The position numbers and the translations under genes were made by a program. A stretch of 64,000 bases of DNA, from the NCBI GenBank assembly GCA_009845425.1, contig VXZQ01000017.1:124083-188082 (forward strand), in the 5' to 3' direction. The stretch is from Holophagales bacterium. GTDB taxonomy: Bacteria; Acidobacteriota; Thermoanaerobaculia; Multivoradales; Multivoraceae. The notes under the pieces are model-generated. The model was given only the letters and a program-made list of their open reading frames with translations. It was not told the DNA's origin and did not search any database. This document shows positions 28,288-38,165 of this stretch, one piece after another; the first letter of the stretch is position 1, and every line of letters begins with the position of its first letter.

Positions 28288-28866
28288 TCAAGGGCCGAGC
28301 AACTCCGCAAACAGCCGCGACACTCCTTCGCCGGTTCGAGACGACACGGAAAACAGTTCAGCGTCTGCCGGCATTCCCAACAGCTCCGCAACCCTGGCAA
28401 GGGCCCCGGCTCGAGCCCCCCGCTTCACGCGGTCGATCTTGGTCACGACCACGACGGGTTCGAGCCCCAGACTTCGGAGGTATCCGTACGCTTCGGAGTC
28501 GAGCGGCGTACCCGCGACCTTACCATCGACGAGCAGCACGACCCGGACCAGCCCGGCAGCCGAGCGGAAGTACCGATCGACACGGCGCCCCCAGGCCTCC
28601 CGTTCGCTCTTCGAAACCCGGGCGTAGCCATAGCCGGGCAGGTCCACGACGTACCACGAGTCGTCGATCAGGAAGAAGTTGACGCTCCGGGTTCGCCCCG
28701 GCTTCGAGCTCGTGCGCGCCAGATCCTTGCGGCCGAGCAACCGGTTGATCAGGCTCGACTTGCCGACGTTCGAGCGACCGGCGAAGGCGACCTGAGGTCG
28801 GCCGTCCCGGGGCAGGTCGGCCGCCCGGACAGCCGAAACGACGAAGCGGGCGTCACGGACCTTCAA
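28288..28866 (-). CDS. engB: Ribosome biogenesis GTP-binding protein EngB
   Basis: A 192-residue YsxC/YihA GTPase needed for large-subunit assembly. G1 is GRSNVGKSSLINRL, G3 is VDLPGYGYA, G4 is VTKID and the family SKPGRTRSVNFF is present. It starts with TTG at 28866, as no ATG gives a full N-terminus. It is 30 bases downstream of lon and 37 upstream of rho; engB next to lon is a common arrangement. Confidence 0.96.
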   Translation of the reverse strand: MKVRDARFVVSAVRAADLPRDGRPQVAFAGRSNVGKSSLINRLLGRKDLARTSSKPGRTRSVNFFLIDDSWYVVDLPGYGYARVSKSEREAWGRRVDRYFRSAAGLVRVVLLVDGKVAGTPLDSEAYGYLRSLGLEPVVVVTKIDRVKRGARAGALARVAELLGMPADAELFSVSSRTGEGVSRLFAELLGP

Positions 28867-28896
28867 GGTCCCGCTCGGCTTCCTGAGTGGGCCTCT

Positions 28897-31365
28897 TCAG
28901 TGGGCGACGTTCGCGGGCGGCGCCTCGGAGGCGGGCTTCTGGAACTCGGCCGCGACCTCCGGCGCTCTCTGCACGACGCCGTCGAAGACGATCTCCAGGA
29001 CCTCGTCCATCGACTCCACGAGGTGGAACTTCATCTTGTCGCGGACTTCCTCGGGCACCTCCTCGAGGTCCTTGTCGTTCTCCTTCGGCAGCAGGATCTC
29101 GAAGATGCCAGCGCGGTAGGCGGCCAGCACCTTGTCCTTGATGCCGCCCACGGGCAGCACCTTCCCGCGGAGCGTGATCTCGCCGGTCATGGCCACGTCG
29201 CCGCGTACCGGCACCCGCAGCAGGGACGAGATGATCGCCGACGCCATCGTGATGCCCGCCGACGGGCCGTCCTTGGGAATGGCGCCCTCGGGAACGTGGA
29301 TGTGGAGGTCCTGGTCGGCGTGGAAGCCGGGCTCCAGGCCGAATCCGTCGGCCCGGCTGCGCAGGTAGGACATGGCCGCTCGGGCCGACTCCTTCATCAC
29401 GTCGCCCAGCTTGCCGGTGAGAATCAGCTTGCCGCTGCCCTTCATCAGGCCGACTTCGCTCTGCAGCAACTCGCCGCCCGCCTGGGTCCAGGCCAGACCG
29501 GTGGCGACCCCGACCTCGGACTCGTCGAGCTTCTTGTAGGGCCGGAACTTTGGCTTGCCGAGGAGCTCCCCGACCAGCTCCCGGTCGACCGCGATCGCGG
29601 GTTCGGCGTCCTTGGATGCGCCCTTGCCCTTGGCCTTGGCCTTCGCCTTGACTTTCTTGACCCGGCCCTCTTCGACGAGCCGGCGGGCCAGCTTGCGACA
29701 CACGGCCGCGATCTCGCGCTCCAGATTGCGAACGCCCGCCTCACGGGTGTAGGAGTCCATCAGGTGACCCAGGCTGCCCTCGCCGAAGCGGATCGCGTCC
29801 TCGGTCAAACCGTGGCTGTCCAACTGCCTCGGCACCAGGAACTGGCGCGCGATCTCGAGCTTCTCGTTCGGCGTATACCCGGCAAGCTGGATGATCTCCA
29901 TCCGGTCCTTGAGCGCCGGCGGGATCGGGTGCTCGACGTTCGCGGTGGCGATGAACATGACCTTCGAGAGGTCGTACTCGATGTCCATGTAGTGATCGAC
30001 GAAGGTGTCGTTCTGCTCCGGATCGAGCACCTCGAGCAGCGCGGACGACGGATCGCCGCGGAAGTCCATCGACATCTTGTCGACTTCGTCGAGGAGGAAG
30101 ACCGGGTTGACCGTGCCCGCCCGCTTCATCATCTGGATGATCTGGCCGGGAAACGCGCCGATGTAGGTGCGCCGGTGTCCGCGGATCTCGGCCTCGTCGC
30201 GAACGCCGCCGAGAGACAGGCGCACGAACTTGCGGCCGGTGGCGGCGGCTATCGACTTGGCCAGCGAGGACTTTCCGACGCCCGGAGGGCCGACGAAGCA
30301 GATGATCGAATTCTGGTTCTTGTGCGTGAGCTGGCGGACGGCCAGGAACTCGAGCACACGCTCCTTGACCTTCTCCAGACCGTAGTGCCCCTCGTCGAGG
30401 ATCCGCGCCGCCTTCTTCAGGTCCTTGAGTTCCCGACTGCGCTTCTTCCACGGCACCGATACCAGCCAGTCGACGTAGTTCCGCGACACGGTCGCCTCGG
30501 CCGACACCGGCGGCATCGCCTCCAGCCGCCGCAACTCCTGTTCCGCTTTCTCGCGCACCAGCTTCGGGGCGCCGGACTTCTCGATCTTCTCCTTCAGCTC
30601 GGCGACCTCGTCGCCACGTTCATCCTTGCGTCCCAACTCGTGGTGGATCGCCTTGATCTTCTCGTTGAGGTAGTACTCCTTCTGAGCCTTCTCCATCTGC
30701 TTCTTGACCTGCACGTTGATCCGCTTGTCGATGTTGATCTTCTCGACCTCGACATCGAGCAGGTCGTGCACGGCCTGCAGGCGTTCGTAGGGATTCAGCG
30801 TCTCGAGCAGCGTCTGCTTCTCGGCCGTGGACACGGTCAGGTGAGCGGCCAGGGCGTCGGCGAAGCGGTCGGGATCGTCGAGCTTCAGCGTCGACATCAG
30901 GCTCTCGAAGGCGAGGTGATGGGACATCTTCGCGTACTGCTCGAAGCTGTTGAGCAGCCGGCTCATGTAGACTTGGACCTTGTCGTCCGCCGGGTAGTGG
31001 ATCTCGTATACCTCGACCTCCGCCTCGAAGGCGCCGTCGATCTCCTCGAGGGTCCGCAACTCGGCCCGCCGCAATCCCTCGACCATCACCTTCACGTTGC
31101 CGTTCGGCAGCTTGACGTTCTGCACCACCCGGGCGACGACGCCGATCCGGTGAATGTCGTCGATCCCCGGGTCGTCGACCTTCGGATCCCGCTGGGCGAC
31201 CAGGAAGATCAGCTTGCCGGCCGTGCGCAGCGTCTGTTCCAGCGCCAGCACGGAGCCGCGGCGCCCGACGATGAAGGGCGCCATCATCTGCGGGAAGACC
31301 ACCATGTCCCGCAGCGGCACTACCGGCAGCCGGTCGCTCGAGGTCGAAACGTATCCGGAAGCCAT
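28897..31365 (-). CDS. lon: ATP-dependent Lon protease
   Basis: An 822-residue LonA. The substrate-binding LAN domain ([15 protein letters not shown] near residue 12) is followed by a coiled coil, the AAA+ domain with Walker [14 protein letters not shown], and the protease domain with the Ser-Lys dyad (S in [13 protein letters not shown] in [10 protein letters not shown]). There is a Lys-rich insertion (about 600-625, [13 protein letters not shown]) ahead of the protease domain. The ATG at 31365 begins two bases after the clpX stop; a longer frame would overlap clpX. Confidence 0.98.
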   Translation of the reverse strand: MASGYVSTSSDRLPVVPLRDMVVFPQMMAPFIVGRRGSVLALEQTLRTAGKLIFLVAQRDPKVDDPGIDDIHRIGVVARVVQNVKLPNGNVKVMVEGLRRAELRTLEEIDGAFEAEVEVYEIHYPADDKVQVYMSRLLNSFEQYAKMSHHLAFESLMSTLKLDDPDRFADALAAHLTVSTAEKQTLLETLNPYERLQAVHDLLDVEVEKINIDKRINVQVKKQMEKAQKEYYLNEKIKAIHHELGRKDERGDEVAELKEKIEKSGAPKLVREKAEQELRRLEAMPPVSAEATVSRNYVDWLVSVPWKKRSRELKDLKKAARILDEGHYGLEKVKERVLEFLAVRQLTHKNQNSIICFVGPPGVGKSSLAKSIAAATGRKFVRLSLGGVRDEAEIRGHRRTYIGAFPGQIIQMMKRAGTVNPVFLLDEVDKMSMDFRGDPSSALLEVLDPEQNDTFVDHYMDIEYDLSKVMFIATANVEHPIPPALKDRMEIIQLAGYTPNEKLEIARQFLVPRQLDSHGLTEDAIRFGEGSLGHLMDSYTREAGVRNLEREIAAVCRKLARRLVEEGRVKKVKAKAKAKGKGASKDAEPAIAVDRELVGELLGKPKFRPYKKLDESEVGVATGLAWTQAGGELLQSEVGLMKGSGKLILTGKLGDVMKESARAAMSYLRSRADGFGLEPGFHADQDLHIHVPEGAIPKDGPSAGITMASAIISSLLRVPVRGDVAMTGEITLRGKVLPVGGIKDKVLAAYRAGIFEILLPKENDKDLEEVPEEVRDKMKFHLVESMDEVLEIVFDGVVQRAPEVAAEFQKPASEAPPANVAH

Positions 31366-31367
31366 CC

Positions 31368-32603
31368 CTATCCCGCTTTCTCGTACACGGTCAGCGGCTG
31401 AATGCCGTTGACCACCACGTCCTCGTTGATGACGCACTCCTTGACGCCGGCTTCCGACGGGAGGCCGTACATCAACTCCAGCATCAGCTCCTCGAGAATG
31501 ATCCGGAGGCCCCGGGCGCCGACGTTGCGCTTCATCGCCTGCCGGGCGACCGCGCGCAGTGCCTCCGCGGTGAAGGTGAGCTTGACGTCCTCGAACTCGA
31601 ACATCGCCTCGTACTGACGCACGAGGGAGTTCTTCGGCTCGGTCAGGATCCGGACCAGGGCGTCCTCGTCGAGTTGCTCCAGGGTCGCCACGACCGGCAG
31701 GCGGCCGACGAACTCGGGTATGAGTCCGTACTTGATCAGGTCCTCGGGAAGCACGTGACGGAGCATCTCGCCCGCCCGCCTGTCGCGATCCTTGATCTCG
31801 GCGCCGAAGCCCATCGTCTTCTCATTCATCCGCCCTTCGATGCGCTCTTCGAGACCGACGAAGGCGCCACCGCAGATGAAGAGGATGTTCGTCGTGTCGA
31901 TCTGGAGAAACTCCTGGTGCGGGTGCTTGCGCCCCCCCTGGGGCGGCACGTTGCACTGGGTGCCCTCGAGAATCTTGAGCAGCGCCTGCTGGACGCCCTC
32001 GCCCGAGACGTCCCGGGTGATCGATGGGTTGTCGCCCTTGCGGCAGATCTTGTCCACCTCGTCGATGTAGACGATGCCGCGCTGGGTCTTCTCCTTGTCG
32101 CTACCGGATGCCTGGTAGAGCTTGAGAATGATGTTCTCTACATCCTCGCCGACGTAGCCCGCCTCGGTCAGCGTGGTCGCGTCCGCGATCGTGAACGGGA
32201 CGCTCAGCAGCCGCGCCAGAGTCTGCGCAAGCAGGGTCTTGCCGGTGCCCGTGGGGCCGATCAGGAGGATGTTCGACTTCTGGAGCTCGACGTCGGTCCG
32301 GGACCGCTCTCCGAAGTCGATTCGCTTGTAGTGGTTGTAGACCGCGACCGCGAGCTTCTTCTTGGCCTGTTCCTGACCGATCACATAGTCGTCGAGCAGC
32401 TTCTTGAGTTCCTGGGGCTTCGGCAGCGCCGCTTCCTGGCGCTGTTCCAGCATCCGGTCCTCGGCGATGATGTCGAGGCAGATGTCGACGCACTCGTCGC
32501 AAATGAAGACGGTGGGGCCGGCGATGAGCTTCTTGACCTCTCGCTGGCTCTTGCTGCAGAACGAGCACCTCAGCGCGTCGTCGCCACTGTCCTTCTTCGC
32601 CAC
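31368..32603 (-). CDS. clpX: ATP-dependent Clp protease unfoldase ClpX
   Basis: A 411-residue AAA+ unfoldase. The N-terminal zinc-binding domain has CSFCSK and CDECVDIC (residues 13-43). Walker A is [11 protein letters not shown], and [15 protein letters not shown] and a C-terminal sensor-2 domain follow. The pore loop GYVG region and the ClpP-contacting IGF-type loop (MGFGAE near residue 265) are present. The start is GTG at 32603 with a weak ribosome-binding site. It is cotranscribed with lon. Confidence 0.98.
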   Translation of the reverse strand: MAKKDSGDDALRCSFCSKSQREVKKLIAGPTVFICDECVDICLDIIAEDRMLEQRQEAALPKPQELKKLLDDYVIGQEQAKKKLAVAVYNHYKRIDFGERSRTDVELQKSNILLIGPTGTGKTLLAQTLARLLSVPFTIADATTLTEAGYVGEDVENIILKLYQASGSDKEKTQRGIVYIDEVDKICRKGDNPSITRDVSGEGVQQALLKILEGTQCNVPPQGGRKHPHQEFLQIDTTNILFICGGAFVGLEERIEGRMNEKTMGFGAEIKDRDRRAGEMLRHVLPEDLIKYGLIPEFVGRLPVVATLEQLDEDALVRILTEPKNSLVRQYEAMFEFEDVKLTFTAEALRAVARQAMKRNVGARGLRIILEELMLELMYGLPSEAGVKECVINEDVVVNGIQPLTVYEKAG

Positions 32604-32673
32604 GATTGGTCGTTCCGGCTCGTTTCTCGCGTCTCGTTTCGCCTGTTCGCACGGGCTCTAGAGGCCGCGCGTA

Positions 32674-32695
32674 CCGCCGGATGCTAGCACGGCGG
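32674..32695. repeat. Inverted repeat between clpP and clpX
   Basis: CCGCCG (32674-32679) pairs with CGGCGG (32690-32695) around a spacer that contains the palindrome TGCTAGCA. It lies in the 121-bp gap between clpP and clpX. No T-run follows on either strand, so it may be a processing or pausing hairpin, or a protein-binding site for separate control of clpX. The rest of this gap shows no clear promoter. Confidence 0.45.
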
Positions 32696-32724
32696 GGACT
32701 CCGAGGTTCGCCGCCGAGAGTCCG

Positions 32725-33315
32725 TCAGGAGGCTCCGCGGCGCTCGACGACGCGGTCGGCCAGCCCATACTCGACCGCCATCTCCGCGGTAAGGATCTTG
32801 TCCCGCTCGGTGTCGGCGTGGACCTCTTCGATCGACTTTCCGGTGTGCAGAGCCAGCAGTTCGTCGATCCGGCCGCGCATCCGCAGAAGGTCCTGGGCGT
32901 GGATGTCGATGTCCGTCTGCTGGCCGCCGAGACTCTGCACCCAGGGCTGGTGAATCAGCACCCTGGCGTTCGGCAGCACCATCCGCTTCTCCTCCGCGCC
33001 ACCCGCGAGCAGGACCGCCGCGAAGGACGCCGCCTGGCCGACGCAGAGAGTGGAAACGTCCGGCTTGACGTGCTGCATCGTGTCGTAGATCGCGAAGCCG
33101 GCGGTCACCGAACCGCCCGGCGAGTTGATGTAGAGCGAGATGTCCTTCTCCGGGTTCTCGGACTCGAGGAAGAGCATCTGCGCGATGACCAGGTTGGCCA
33201 CGTCATCGTCGATCGGCCTGCCCAGGAAGACGATGTTGTCCTTGAGCAGGCGCGAGTAAATGTCATAGGCCCGTTCGCCCCGGTTGGTCTGCTCGACCAC
33301 CATCGGTACCAGCAT
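32725..33315 (-). CDS. clpP: ATP-dependent Clp protease proteolytic subunit
   Basis: A 196-residue serine protease that forms the ClpXP chamber. The catalytic serine is in [14 protein letters not shown], and the histidine is in [11 protein letters not shown]. The N-terminal [20 protein letters not shown] is the axial-loop region. The ATG at 33315 lies four bases beyond the tig stop, and GGAGAGG at the end of tig serves as its ribosome-binding site. The tig-clpP-clpX-lon order is conserved in many bacteria. Confidence 0.98.
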   Translation of the reverse strand: MLVPMVVEQTNRGERAYDIYSRLLKDNIVFLGRPIDDDVANLVIAQMLFLESENPEKDISLYINSPGGSVTAGFAIYDTMQHVKPDVSTLCVGQAASFAAVLLAGGAEEKRMVLPNARVLIHQPWVQSLGGQQTDIDIHAQDLLRMRGRIDELLALHTGKSIEEVHADTERDKILTAEMAVEYGLADRVVERRGAS

Positions 33316-33319
33316 CGCT

Positions 33320-34681
33320 CTAGTCCTCTCCTTCCGCGGCGGGCTCGTCCGCCAGGGCGGACGGTTCCTCAGGCGGCGCGTTGGCCGCCAGGAGCGCCTG
33401 CACCGTCCGATCCCGTCTCAGTTCGACCCTCAGCATCTCCAGACCACCGTCCCGCTCCAATTCCCGCCGCAGCCGGCCGCGGTTCGTGTTGCGGGCCCTG
33501 GCCATGATCTCGAGCGCCCGCTCGAGGTCCTCCGCCGTTGCCTCGACGCCGTCGTCGCGGGCGATCCGGTCGAGCAGGAACGAGGCATGGGCCCGCTTCT
33601 CCGCTTGCGGCCGGATTTCCTCCATCAACTGCTCCCAGGGCAACTGCTGCCGTTCGAAGTCGAACCCCTGGCGAGCCAGGTTGTTCGCGTAGGACCTGGC
33701 CATCTGGAGTGCCTCGCGCTCCACGACCGCCTCCGGCAGGGTCACCGGATAGCGGTCGCGCAACTGGTCGAGCAGGGCGTCGGTGCGCTGCTGGCCCGCC
33801 TGCTCGACCTTCTGCGCCTGCACCTGGTCGCCGAGCTGGCGCCGCAGATCGTCGACGGTCTCGATCGTGGCGGCGAGACCGCTCGCCCAGTCATCGTCCA
33901 CGTCCGGCAGCTTGCGCTCCAGAACCTCGTCGACCTCGATCTCGTAGTCGCGTTGCCGCTCGACGTCGTCCTCCGTTTCGGTGCGCTCGAAGTCCGACTT
34001 CTGGCCCGCCGACAGGCCGGTCAGGTTGTCCGTGAGTTCGGGCCATGCGCGCTCGTCGCCGAGCTCCAGGTCGATGTCGTGGGTCGCCGGGCCACGATGG
34101 TCGTTGGCACCGTCGTGATCCTCGTCTTCGGCGGCCGCTTCCGGAACGAAGCCCGGCATGGCGGCACGGTGGATCCTGCCTCGCACCCGGTCGCCGCGGG
34201 CCGCCGCCCGATCGACCGGCACCCAGGTCGAGCGCTGGAGTCGCACCTGCTCCAGAAGTTCGTCGACCTCGGCCTCACTGGGTTCCGTCCCGGGCTGCGG
34301 CAGCTCGAAGCTCCGGCTGTCCCCGATCTCGACCTCGGGTTCGACGTCGACGGTCACGGTGAAGCGCAACGGCTGCCCCGGAGCGGCCTGCACCGGCGCG
34401 ACGCTGGGCGGCAGCATGGCCTGCACACCGTCCTCTTCGCTCGCCCGCTGCCAGTACTTCGGCGCCAGACGCTCGGAGACGTCCTCGCCGATCGAACCCG
34501 CGAACCGCTGTCGCACCAGGTCGAGCGGCGCCTTCCCCTTGCGGAAGCCGTCGATGCGCGCGCGGCGACGGTAGTCCCTGGCGACCCGGAGGTACTCGGC
34601 GTCCACCTCGGAAGCGGGCACCTCGATCTCGAACTCCTGGCGGCACACGCCGACATCCCGCTTGGAGACCACCACAGTCAT
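33320..34681 (-). CDS. tig: Trigger factor
   Basis: A 453-residue ribosome-bound chaperone. The N-terminal ribosome-binding domain carries [18 protein letters not shown] near residue 47 (signature GFRxGKxP). An acidic, Asp/Glu-rich PPIase-like middle domain (about 150-250) and a C-terminal helical domain follow. The middle domain is poorly conserved, as in several phyla. The region before the ATG lacks a clear Shine-Dalgarno. It starts 49 bases after the tRNA-Leu gene and may share its transcript. Confidence 0.95.
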   Translation of the reverse strand: MTVVVSKRDVGVCRQEFEIEVPASEVDAEYLRVARDYRRRARIDGFRKGKAPLDLVRQRFAGSIGEDVSERLAPKYWQRASEEDGVQAMLPPSVAPVQAAPGQPLRFTVTVDVEPEVEIGDSRSFELPQPGTEPSEAEVDELLEQVRLQRSTWVPVDRAAARGDRVRGRIHRAAMPGFVPEAAAEDEDHDGANDHRGPATHDIDLELGDERAWPELTDNLTGLSAGQKSDFERTETEDDVERQRDYEIEVDEVLERKLPDVDDDWASGLAATIETVDDLRRQLGDQVQAQKVEQAGQQRTDALLDQLRDRYPVTLPEAVVEREALQMARSYANNLARQGFDFERQQLPWEQLMEEIRPQAEKRAHASFLLDRIARDDGVEATAEDLERALEIMARARNTNRGRLRRELERDGGLEMLRVELRRDRTVQALLAANAPPEEPSALADEPAAEGED

Positions 34682-34730
34682 GGCCGAACGGGAGATTCAG
34701 GAAGTTCCGGTTGGAAACGGGTAGGTGACG

Positions 34731-34812
34731 TGCGAAAGGGGGGATTCGAACCCCCAACCCTCTCGGGACTAGATCCTAAGTCTAGCGCGTCTACCAGTTC
34801 CGCCACTTTCGC
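34731..34812 (-). tRNA. tRNA-Leu (anticodon TAG)
   Basis: A cloverleaf is read on the minus strand. The acceptor GCGAAAG pairs with CTTTCGC, the anticodon stem CTAGA/TCTAG encloses loop CTTAGGA with anticodon TAG, and GGTTCGAATCC forms the T-loop. It has a short class II variable arm (TCCCGAGAGGGT). CCA is not encoded. Length is 82 nt. Confidence 0.95.
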
Positions 34813-34824
34813 GCGGGCGAGGCA

Positions 34825-34900
34825 TGGTGAGCCGCCTAGGAATCGAACCTAGAACCCACAGATTAAGAGTCTGTTGCTCTGCCAATTGAGCTAGCGGCCC
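34825..34900 (-). tRNA. tRNA-Lys (anticodon CTT)
   Basis: The acceptor GGGCCGC pairs with GCGGCTC (one G-U pair). The D-arm is GCTCAATTGGCAGAGC, the anticodon stem ACAGA/TCTGT encloses CTCTTAA with anticodon CTT, and the T-loop is GGTTCGATTCC. CCA is encoded, in contrast to the neighbouring tRNA-Leu. A TATAGT hexamer at 34953-34958 may be its -10. A perfect 14-bp palindrome (GCCGCTCGAGCGGC, 34924-34937) lies between that hexamer and the tRNA. Confidence 0.96.
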
Positions 34901-34971
34901 AGCCTCCGCGCCGCCTCCTTTGAGCCGCTCGAGCGGCCGGCAGCGACGGGCGACTATACCCGATCAGCCGC

Positions 34972-35193
34972 TCAGCCGCCCTGGACGAAGCGGACGATCT
35001 CCACCCGGTCGCCGTCGTGGAGACTGGTGTCACCGAACCGCGCACGCGGTACGAGTTCGCGGTTCACTTCGACCGCCACGGTCTTCGGATGCTGATCGAG
35101 ACTCGCCAACAGGTCGAGCACGCTGGCGTCGCTCCCGGGCACGGGAAGCTCCCGCTCCTGGCCATTGACCTCAAGTCGCAGCAGGGACGCCAT
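34972..35193 (-). CDS. thiS: ThiS-like sulfur carrier protein
   Basis: A 73-residue ubiquitin-fold protein ending in Gly-Gly, the site that is adenylated and thiocarboxylated. The ending DGDRVEIVRFVQGG matches ThiS (typically VEIVxxVGGG) better than MoaD. ThiS gives sulfur to the thiazole of thiamine. No thiG, thiF or thiO lies nearby. The ATG at 35193 falls inside the end of rsfS (23-base overlap). A MoaD-type or cysteine-synthesis carrier role remains possible. Confidence 0.8.
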   Translation of the reverse strand: MASLLRLEVNGQERELPVPGSDASVLDLLASLDQHPKTVAVEVNRELVPRARFGDTSLHDGDRVEIVRFVQGG

Positions 35194-35623
35194 GCGAAAC
35201 CGGTCCTCCGTCCGAAGCCAGCTCCGCTGTCCGGTCCGGGGCGTCGGACCACAGGCGCTCGAGCCGGTAGCGATCCCGCCGTTCGGGGTCGAACACGTGG
35301 ACGACCACGTCTCCGTAGTCCAGCAGCACCCACTGCCCGCGCCCCGACCCCTCCAGGTGCAGGGGACGGGCGCCGCAGGACCGCAGCCGCCGCTCCACGG
35401 CCTCCGCGATCGCGCTCACCTGACGCGCGTTGGCACCGTTGCAGATGACGAAGTAGTCCGTGAAGTCGCTGACGTCGGTGAGCTCCAGGACCCGAAGGTC
35501 CTGCGCCTTCCGGTCGATCGCCGCGGCAGCGACCACGCGGACACGCTCCTCGGAGTCAGGGGTCCCTTCGGGACTGGGAGAGATTGCGCCCAACCGGGCC
35601 TGGAGCGTCTGCGCTTGCGTCAA
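35171..35623 (-). CDS. rsfS: Ribosome silencing factor RsfS
   Basis: A 150-residue DUF143/Iojap protein. It binds L14 and blocks subunit joining in starvation. Core sequence: AAIDRKAQDLRVLELTDVS, FTDYFVICNGANARQVSAI and VLLDYGDVVVHVFDPERR. The start is TTG at 35623, overlapping the nadD stop as TTGA, so the pair is probably coupled. A much longer open frame extends upstream but reads through nadD out of frame and is rejected. nadD-rsfS is a widespread gene pair. Confidence 0.93.
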   Translation of the reverse strand: MTQAQTLQARLGAISPSPEGTPDSEERVRVVAAAAIDRKAQDLRVLELTDVSDFTDYFVICNGANARQVSAIAEAVERRLRSCGARPLHLEGSGRGQWVLLDYGDVVVHVFDPERRDRYRLERLWSDAPDRTAELASDGGPVSHGVPAAT

Positions 35624-36213
35624 CGGTACAACCCGTACTTGCGACAGTACCGCAGCACGGCGGCGGGCATCAACCCGGCATCCACGTCCTCGCCCCGGGC
35701 CAGCCGGCGGCGGATCGAGCTGGAGGAGACATCGATCGAGCGGTGCCGGACCAGGTCGAAGCCACGCGCTCCCTCGACCGCCGTGCGCACGGCAGAGTCC
35801 AGGCCCCGTTCGCCGGGCCGGGCCAGGACGACCAGCCTGACGGCGCCGATCAGGTCTTCGAACCGCCGCCAGGACATCAGGTCGTTGAAGCTGTCGACGC
35901 CGAGCAGCAGGTGGAGCTCGGCCTTCGGATCCTCGGATGCGAAGCGCTCCACCGTGTCCACCGTGTACGCGGTCCGGCCCAGATCGAGTTCGACGTCCGA
36001 AACGACGAGCTCGGGGTACGGCAGGAGCGCCAGCTCGACCATCGTGTTTCGAGCGAGCGCCGGCGCCCTCGTCCCCTGGGGCTTGTGCGGCGGACGGGCG
36101 GTCGGCAGGTAGTGGACGACGTCCAGGTCCAGGTCTTCCCGAGCCGCCAGCACCGGCAGGATGTGCCCGTTGTGAATCGGGTCGAAACTGCCCCCGAACA
36201 GGCCAACTCTCAT
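35620..36213 (-). CDS. nadD: Nicotinate-nucleotide adenylyltransferase
   Basis: A 197-residue NaMN adenylyltransferase for NAD synthesis. The nucleotidyltransferase motif is VGLFGGSFDPIHNGH (3-17) and the C-terminal signature is DVSSSSIRRRLARGE. LPTARPPHKPQ (residues 41-51) is the substrate loop. The ATG at 36213 overlaps the obgE stop as ATGA. Confidence 0.97.
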   Translation of the reverse strand: MRVGLFGGSFDPIHNGHILPVLAAREDLDLDVVHYLPTARPPHKPQGTRAPALARNTMVELALLPYPELVVSDVELDLGRTAYTVDTVERFASEDPKAELHLLLGVDSFNDLMSWRRFEDLIGAVRLVVLARPGERGLDSAVRTAVEGARGFDLVRHRSIDVSSSSIRRRLARGEDVDAGLMPAAVLRYCRKYGLYR

Positions 36214-37271
36214 GGCGGGGCGGCTCCCGCGGGAACGTCGTCGCCGGCCGAATCGCCGGCGTCGAGCAGGCGGCGCAGTTCGCGAACCAGACGGTCGAGC
36301 CCCGTGCCCGAGACCGCCGAGATCTCGAAGGCCTCCGCGCCCTCTCTCCGGGCCAGCGCGGCCAGGTCGCGTCGCCGATCCGGCTCCGCGATGTCGAGCT
36401 TCGAGCCGCAAAGGACCCGGGGCCGGCGGAGGAGATCCTCGTTGAAGGCGCCCAGTTCAGCGGAGATCGTGTCGAAGGCCCCCTGGACCGCGCCCCCTCC
36501 CTCCTCAGGCTGTGGCCCGAGGTCGACCAGGTGCAGGAGGACACGGCAACGTTCCACGTGCCGCAGGAAGCGGGTTCCGAGGCCGGCCCCCTGGGCGGCA
36601 CCGGCGATCAGACCGGGCAGGTCGGCGATCACGAAGGGCTCCGCCTCGACCGACAGTGCCGGCGGTCCGACCACGCCGAGCTGCGGAACCAGCGTCGTGA
36701 AGGGATAGTCGGCGATCTTCGGCTTCGCGGCGGTGAGCCTGCTGATGAGGGTCGACTTGCCCGCGTTCGGCAGACCGACGACGCCAATGTCGGCGAGCAG
36801 CTTCAACTCCAGTCGCAGGCGACGCTGCTCGCCCGGTCTTCCCGCTTCCACCCGCCTCGGCGCTCGCTGGCGCGCACTCTTGAAACGGGCATTGCCGCGT
36901 CCGCCGGCGCCGCCGCGCGCCACGACGAGCTGGTCGGACTCGGTCAGGACCTCGCCCAGCGGCTCGCCACTGGCAGCGTCATGGACCTCGGTTCCGAGCG
37001 GCACCGGAATCACCAGATCGCGGCCGCTCCTGCCTGTCTTGTTCGATCCCTCGCCGTGCCTGCCGCGCTCGGCGTGGTAGGACGCCGGGAAACTGAGACG
37101 GTAGAGGGTGCCGAGCCCGGGCGAGCCGACCAGTACGACATCGCCGCCGTTGCCGCCGTCGCCACCCGACGGGCCGCCCTGCGGCACGAACTTCTCGCGC
37201 CGGAAGGCCAGGCAGCCATCTCCGCCGGAACCGGCGAGGACATCGATGACGGCCTCGTCGATGAAGTGCAT
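36210..37271 (-). CDS. obgE: Obg-family GTPase
   Basis: A 353-residue GTPase in ribosome assembly and stress control. The glycine-rich Obg domain (1-158, with FVPQGGPSGGDGGNGG) precedes a G domain with GLPNAGKSTLISRL, ADLPGLIAGA and a degenerate G4 (GSKLDIAE in place of NKxD). The C-terminal OCT domain is missing, as in E. coli-like short forms. It is 115 bases downstream of rpmA; that gap shows no recognisable element. Confidence 0.97.
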   Translation of the reverse strand: MHFIDEAVIDVLAGSGGDGCLAFRREKFVPQGGPSGGDGGNGGDVVLVGSPGLGTLYRLSFPASYHAERGRHGEGSNKTGRSGRDLVIPVPLGTEVHDAASGEPLGEVLTESDQLVVARGGAGGRGNARFKSARQRAPRRVEAGRPGEQRRLRLELKLLADIGVVGLPNAGKSTLISRLTAAKPKIADYPFTTLVPQLGVVGPPALSVEAEPFVIADLPGLIAGAAQGAGLGTRFLRHVERCRVLLHLVDLGPQPEEGGGAVQGAFDTISAELGAFNEDLLRRPRVLCGSKLDIAEPDRRRDLAALARREGAEAFEISAVSGTGLDRLVRELRRLLDAGDSAGDDVPAGAAPP

Positions 37272-37386
37272 GAGCCGCTCCCCGCGGCGCTACGCCTAGA
37301 GCCGCCAGACCCGTCGCAGGCTCCGTGTCTGGCCCCAGCCCCCACCTCGCCATGAGGCTGCGCCGTGGAACTCGCTTCGCCGCGTT

Positions 37387-37659
37387 CTACGGCGCAGCCT
37401 CCTGGCCGGCCGGATGGACGTTGACCACCGTGCCGCGCCGGCCGCGGTTGCGGAACTCGACCACGCCGTCCGCACGCGCGTAGAGCGTGTCGTCGCCGCC
37501 GCGTCCCACGTTCTCGCCGGGAAAGAAGCGGGTGCCGCGCTGGCGCACGATGATCGTGCCGCCGGTCACGCTCTCGCCCGCGTAGCGCTTCACGCCCAGG
37601 TTCTTGGGGTTCGAATCGCGGCCGTTGCGGCTCGAGCCCTGGCCTTTCTTGTGCGCCAT
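37387..37659 (-). CDS. rpmA: 50S ribosomal protein L27
   Basis: A 90-residue L27 that begins directly with [16 protein letters not shown], so there is no cleavable N-terminal extension of the Firmicutes type. [19 protein letters not shown] is canonical. It follows rplU by 31 bases in the universal rplU-rpmA-obgE order. Confidence 0.98.
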   Translation of the reverse strand: MAHKKGQGSSRNGRDSNPKNLGVKRYAGESVTGGTIIVRQRGTRFFPGENVGRGGDDTLYARADGVVEFRNRGRRGTVVNVHPAGQEAAP

Positions 37660-37690
37660 CTCTTTCGACCTCCGTTGCTCCGGCGAACGA

Positions 37691-38020
37691 CTATGCCCCG
37701 CCGGCTCGCTCGATCGCTTCTATCCGGAATCGCTGCAGCTCCTGCCGGTGTCCGCGGCGGCGGCGGTAGCCCTTCCGGCGCTTGAACTTGAACACGACGA
37801 TCTTCGGACCACGCAGGTCGCTCACGAGCTGTGCCCGCACCCTGGCGCCCTCGACGACCGGCTCGCCCACTTCGGGCTCGTCCTCGCCGCCACCGATCAT
37901 CAGCACCCGGTCGAAGACCACCTCCGAACCGGCCTCGGCGCCACCGAGGCGTTCCAGGTCGACGACATCGCCTTCTTCGACGCGGACCTGCTTGCCGCCG
38001 GTCTCTATCACTGCGTACAT
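37691..38020 (-). CDS. rplU: 50S ribosomal protein L21
   Basis: A 109-residue L21 ([18 protein letters not shown] at the start; [18 protein letters not shown] near the end). The ATG at 38020 has GAGAGAGAA upstream. It heads the L21-L27-Obg-NadD-RsfS-ThiS operon, with a leader of about 108 nt. Confidence 0.98.
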   Translation of the reverse strand: MYAVIETGGKQVRVEEGDVVDLERLGGAEAGSEVVFDRVLMIGGGEDEPEVGEPVVEGARVRAQLVSDLRGPKIVVFKFKRRKGYRRRRGHRQELQRFRIEAIERAGGA

Positions 38021-38135
38021 CGTTCTCTCTCAGCGGCGCGCCGTTCGCTCCGTGCGCCGGATATCGTCATCTTCCGTTGCCGGAGGACGAGTCCGGCATC
38101 CGCGCTACGCCGCCACAGCGGCTTTTCGGCGGCCG

Positions 38136-38165
38136 ACAGTAGCACCCACCCAGCGAATGGGTCAA
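38136..38165 (-). promoter_or_regulatory. Promoter of the rplU operon
   Basis: On the minus strand TTGACC (38165-38160) is followed by 18 bases and TACTGT (38141-38136). The -35 overlaps the stop codon of the upstream histidine kinase gene. The predicted leader contains a GC-rich inverted repeat (GCCGCC with GGCGGC, about 38109-38134) that could fold just after the start and might serve autoregulation by L21. The -10 is weak. Confidence 0.6.

Noticed and set aside
28141..31401. Open frame of 1086 codons on the plus strand
   Set aside because: It is antisense to lon and rho-side genes, has His/Leu/Asp-rich composition typical of the complement of GC-rich genes, and shows no domain.
35624..36601. 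Long upstream extension of the rsfS frame
   Set aside because: It overlaps nadD and obgE in another frame and encodes no conserved sequence.
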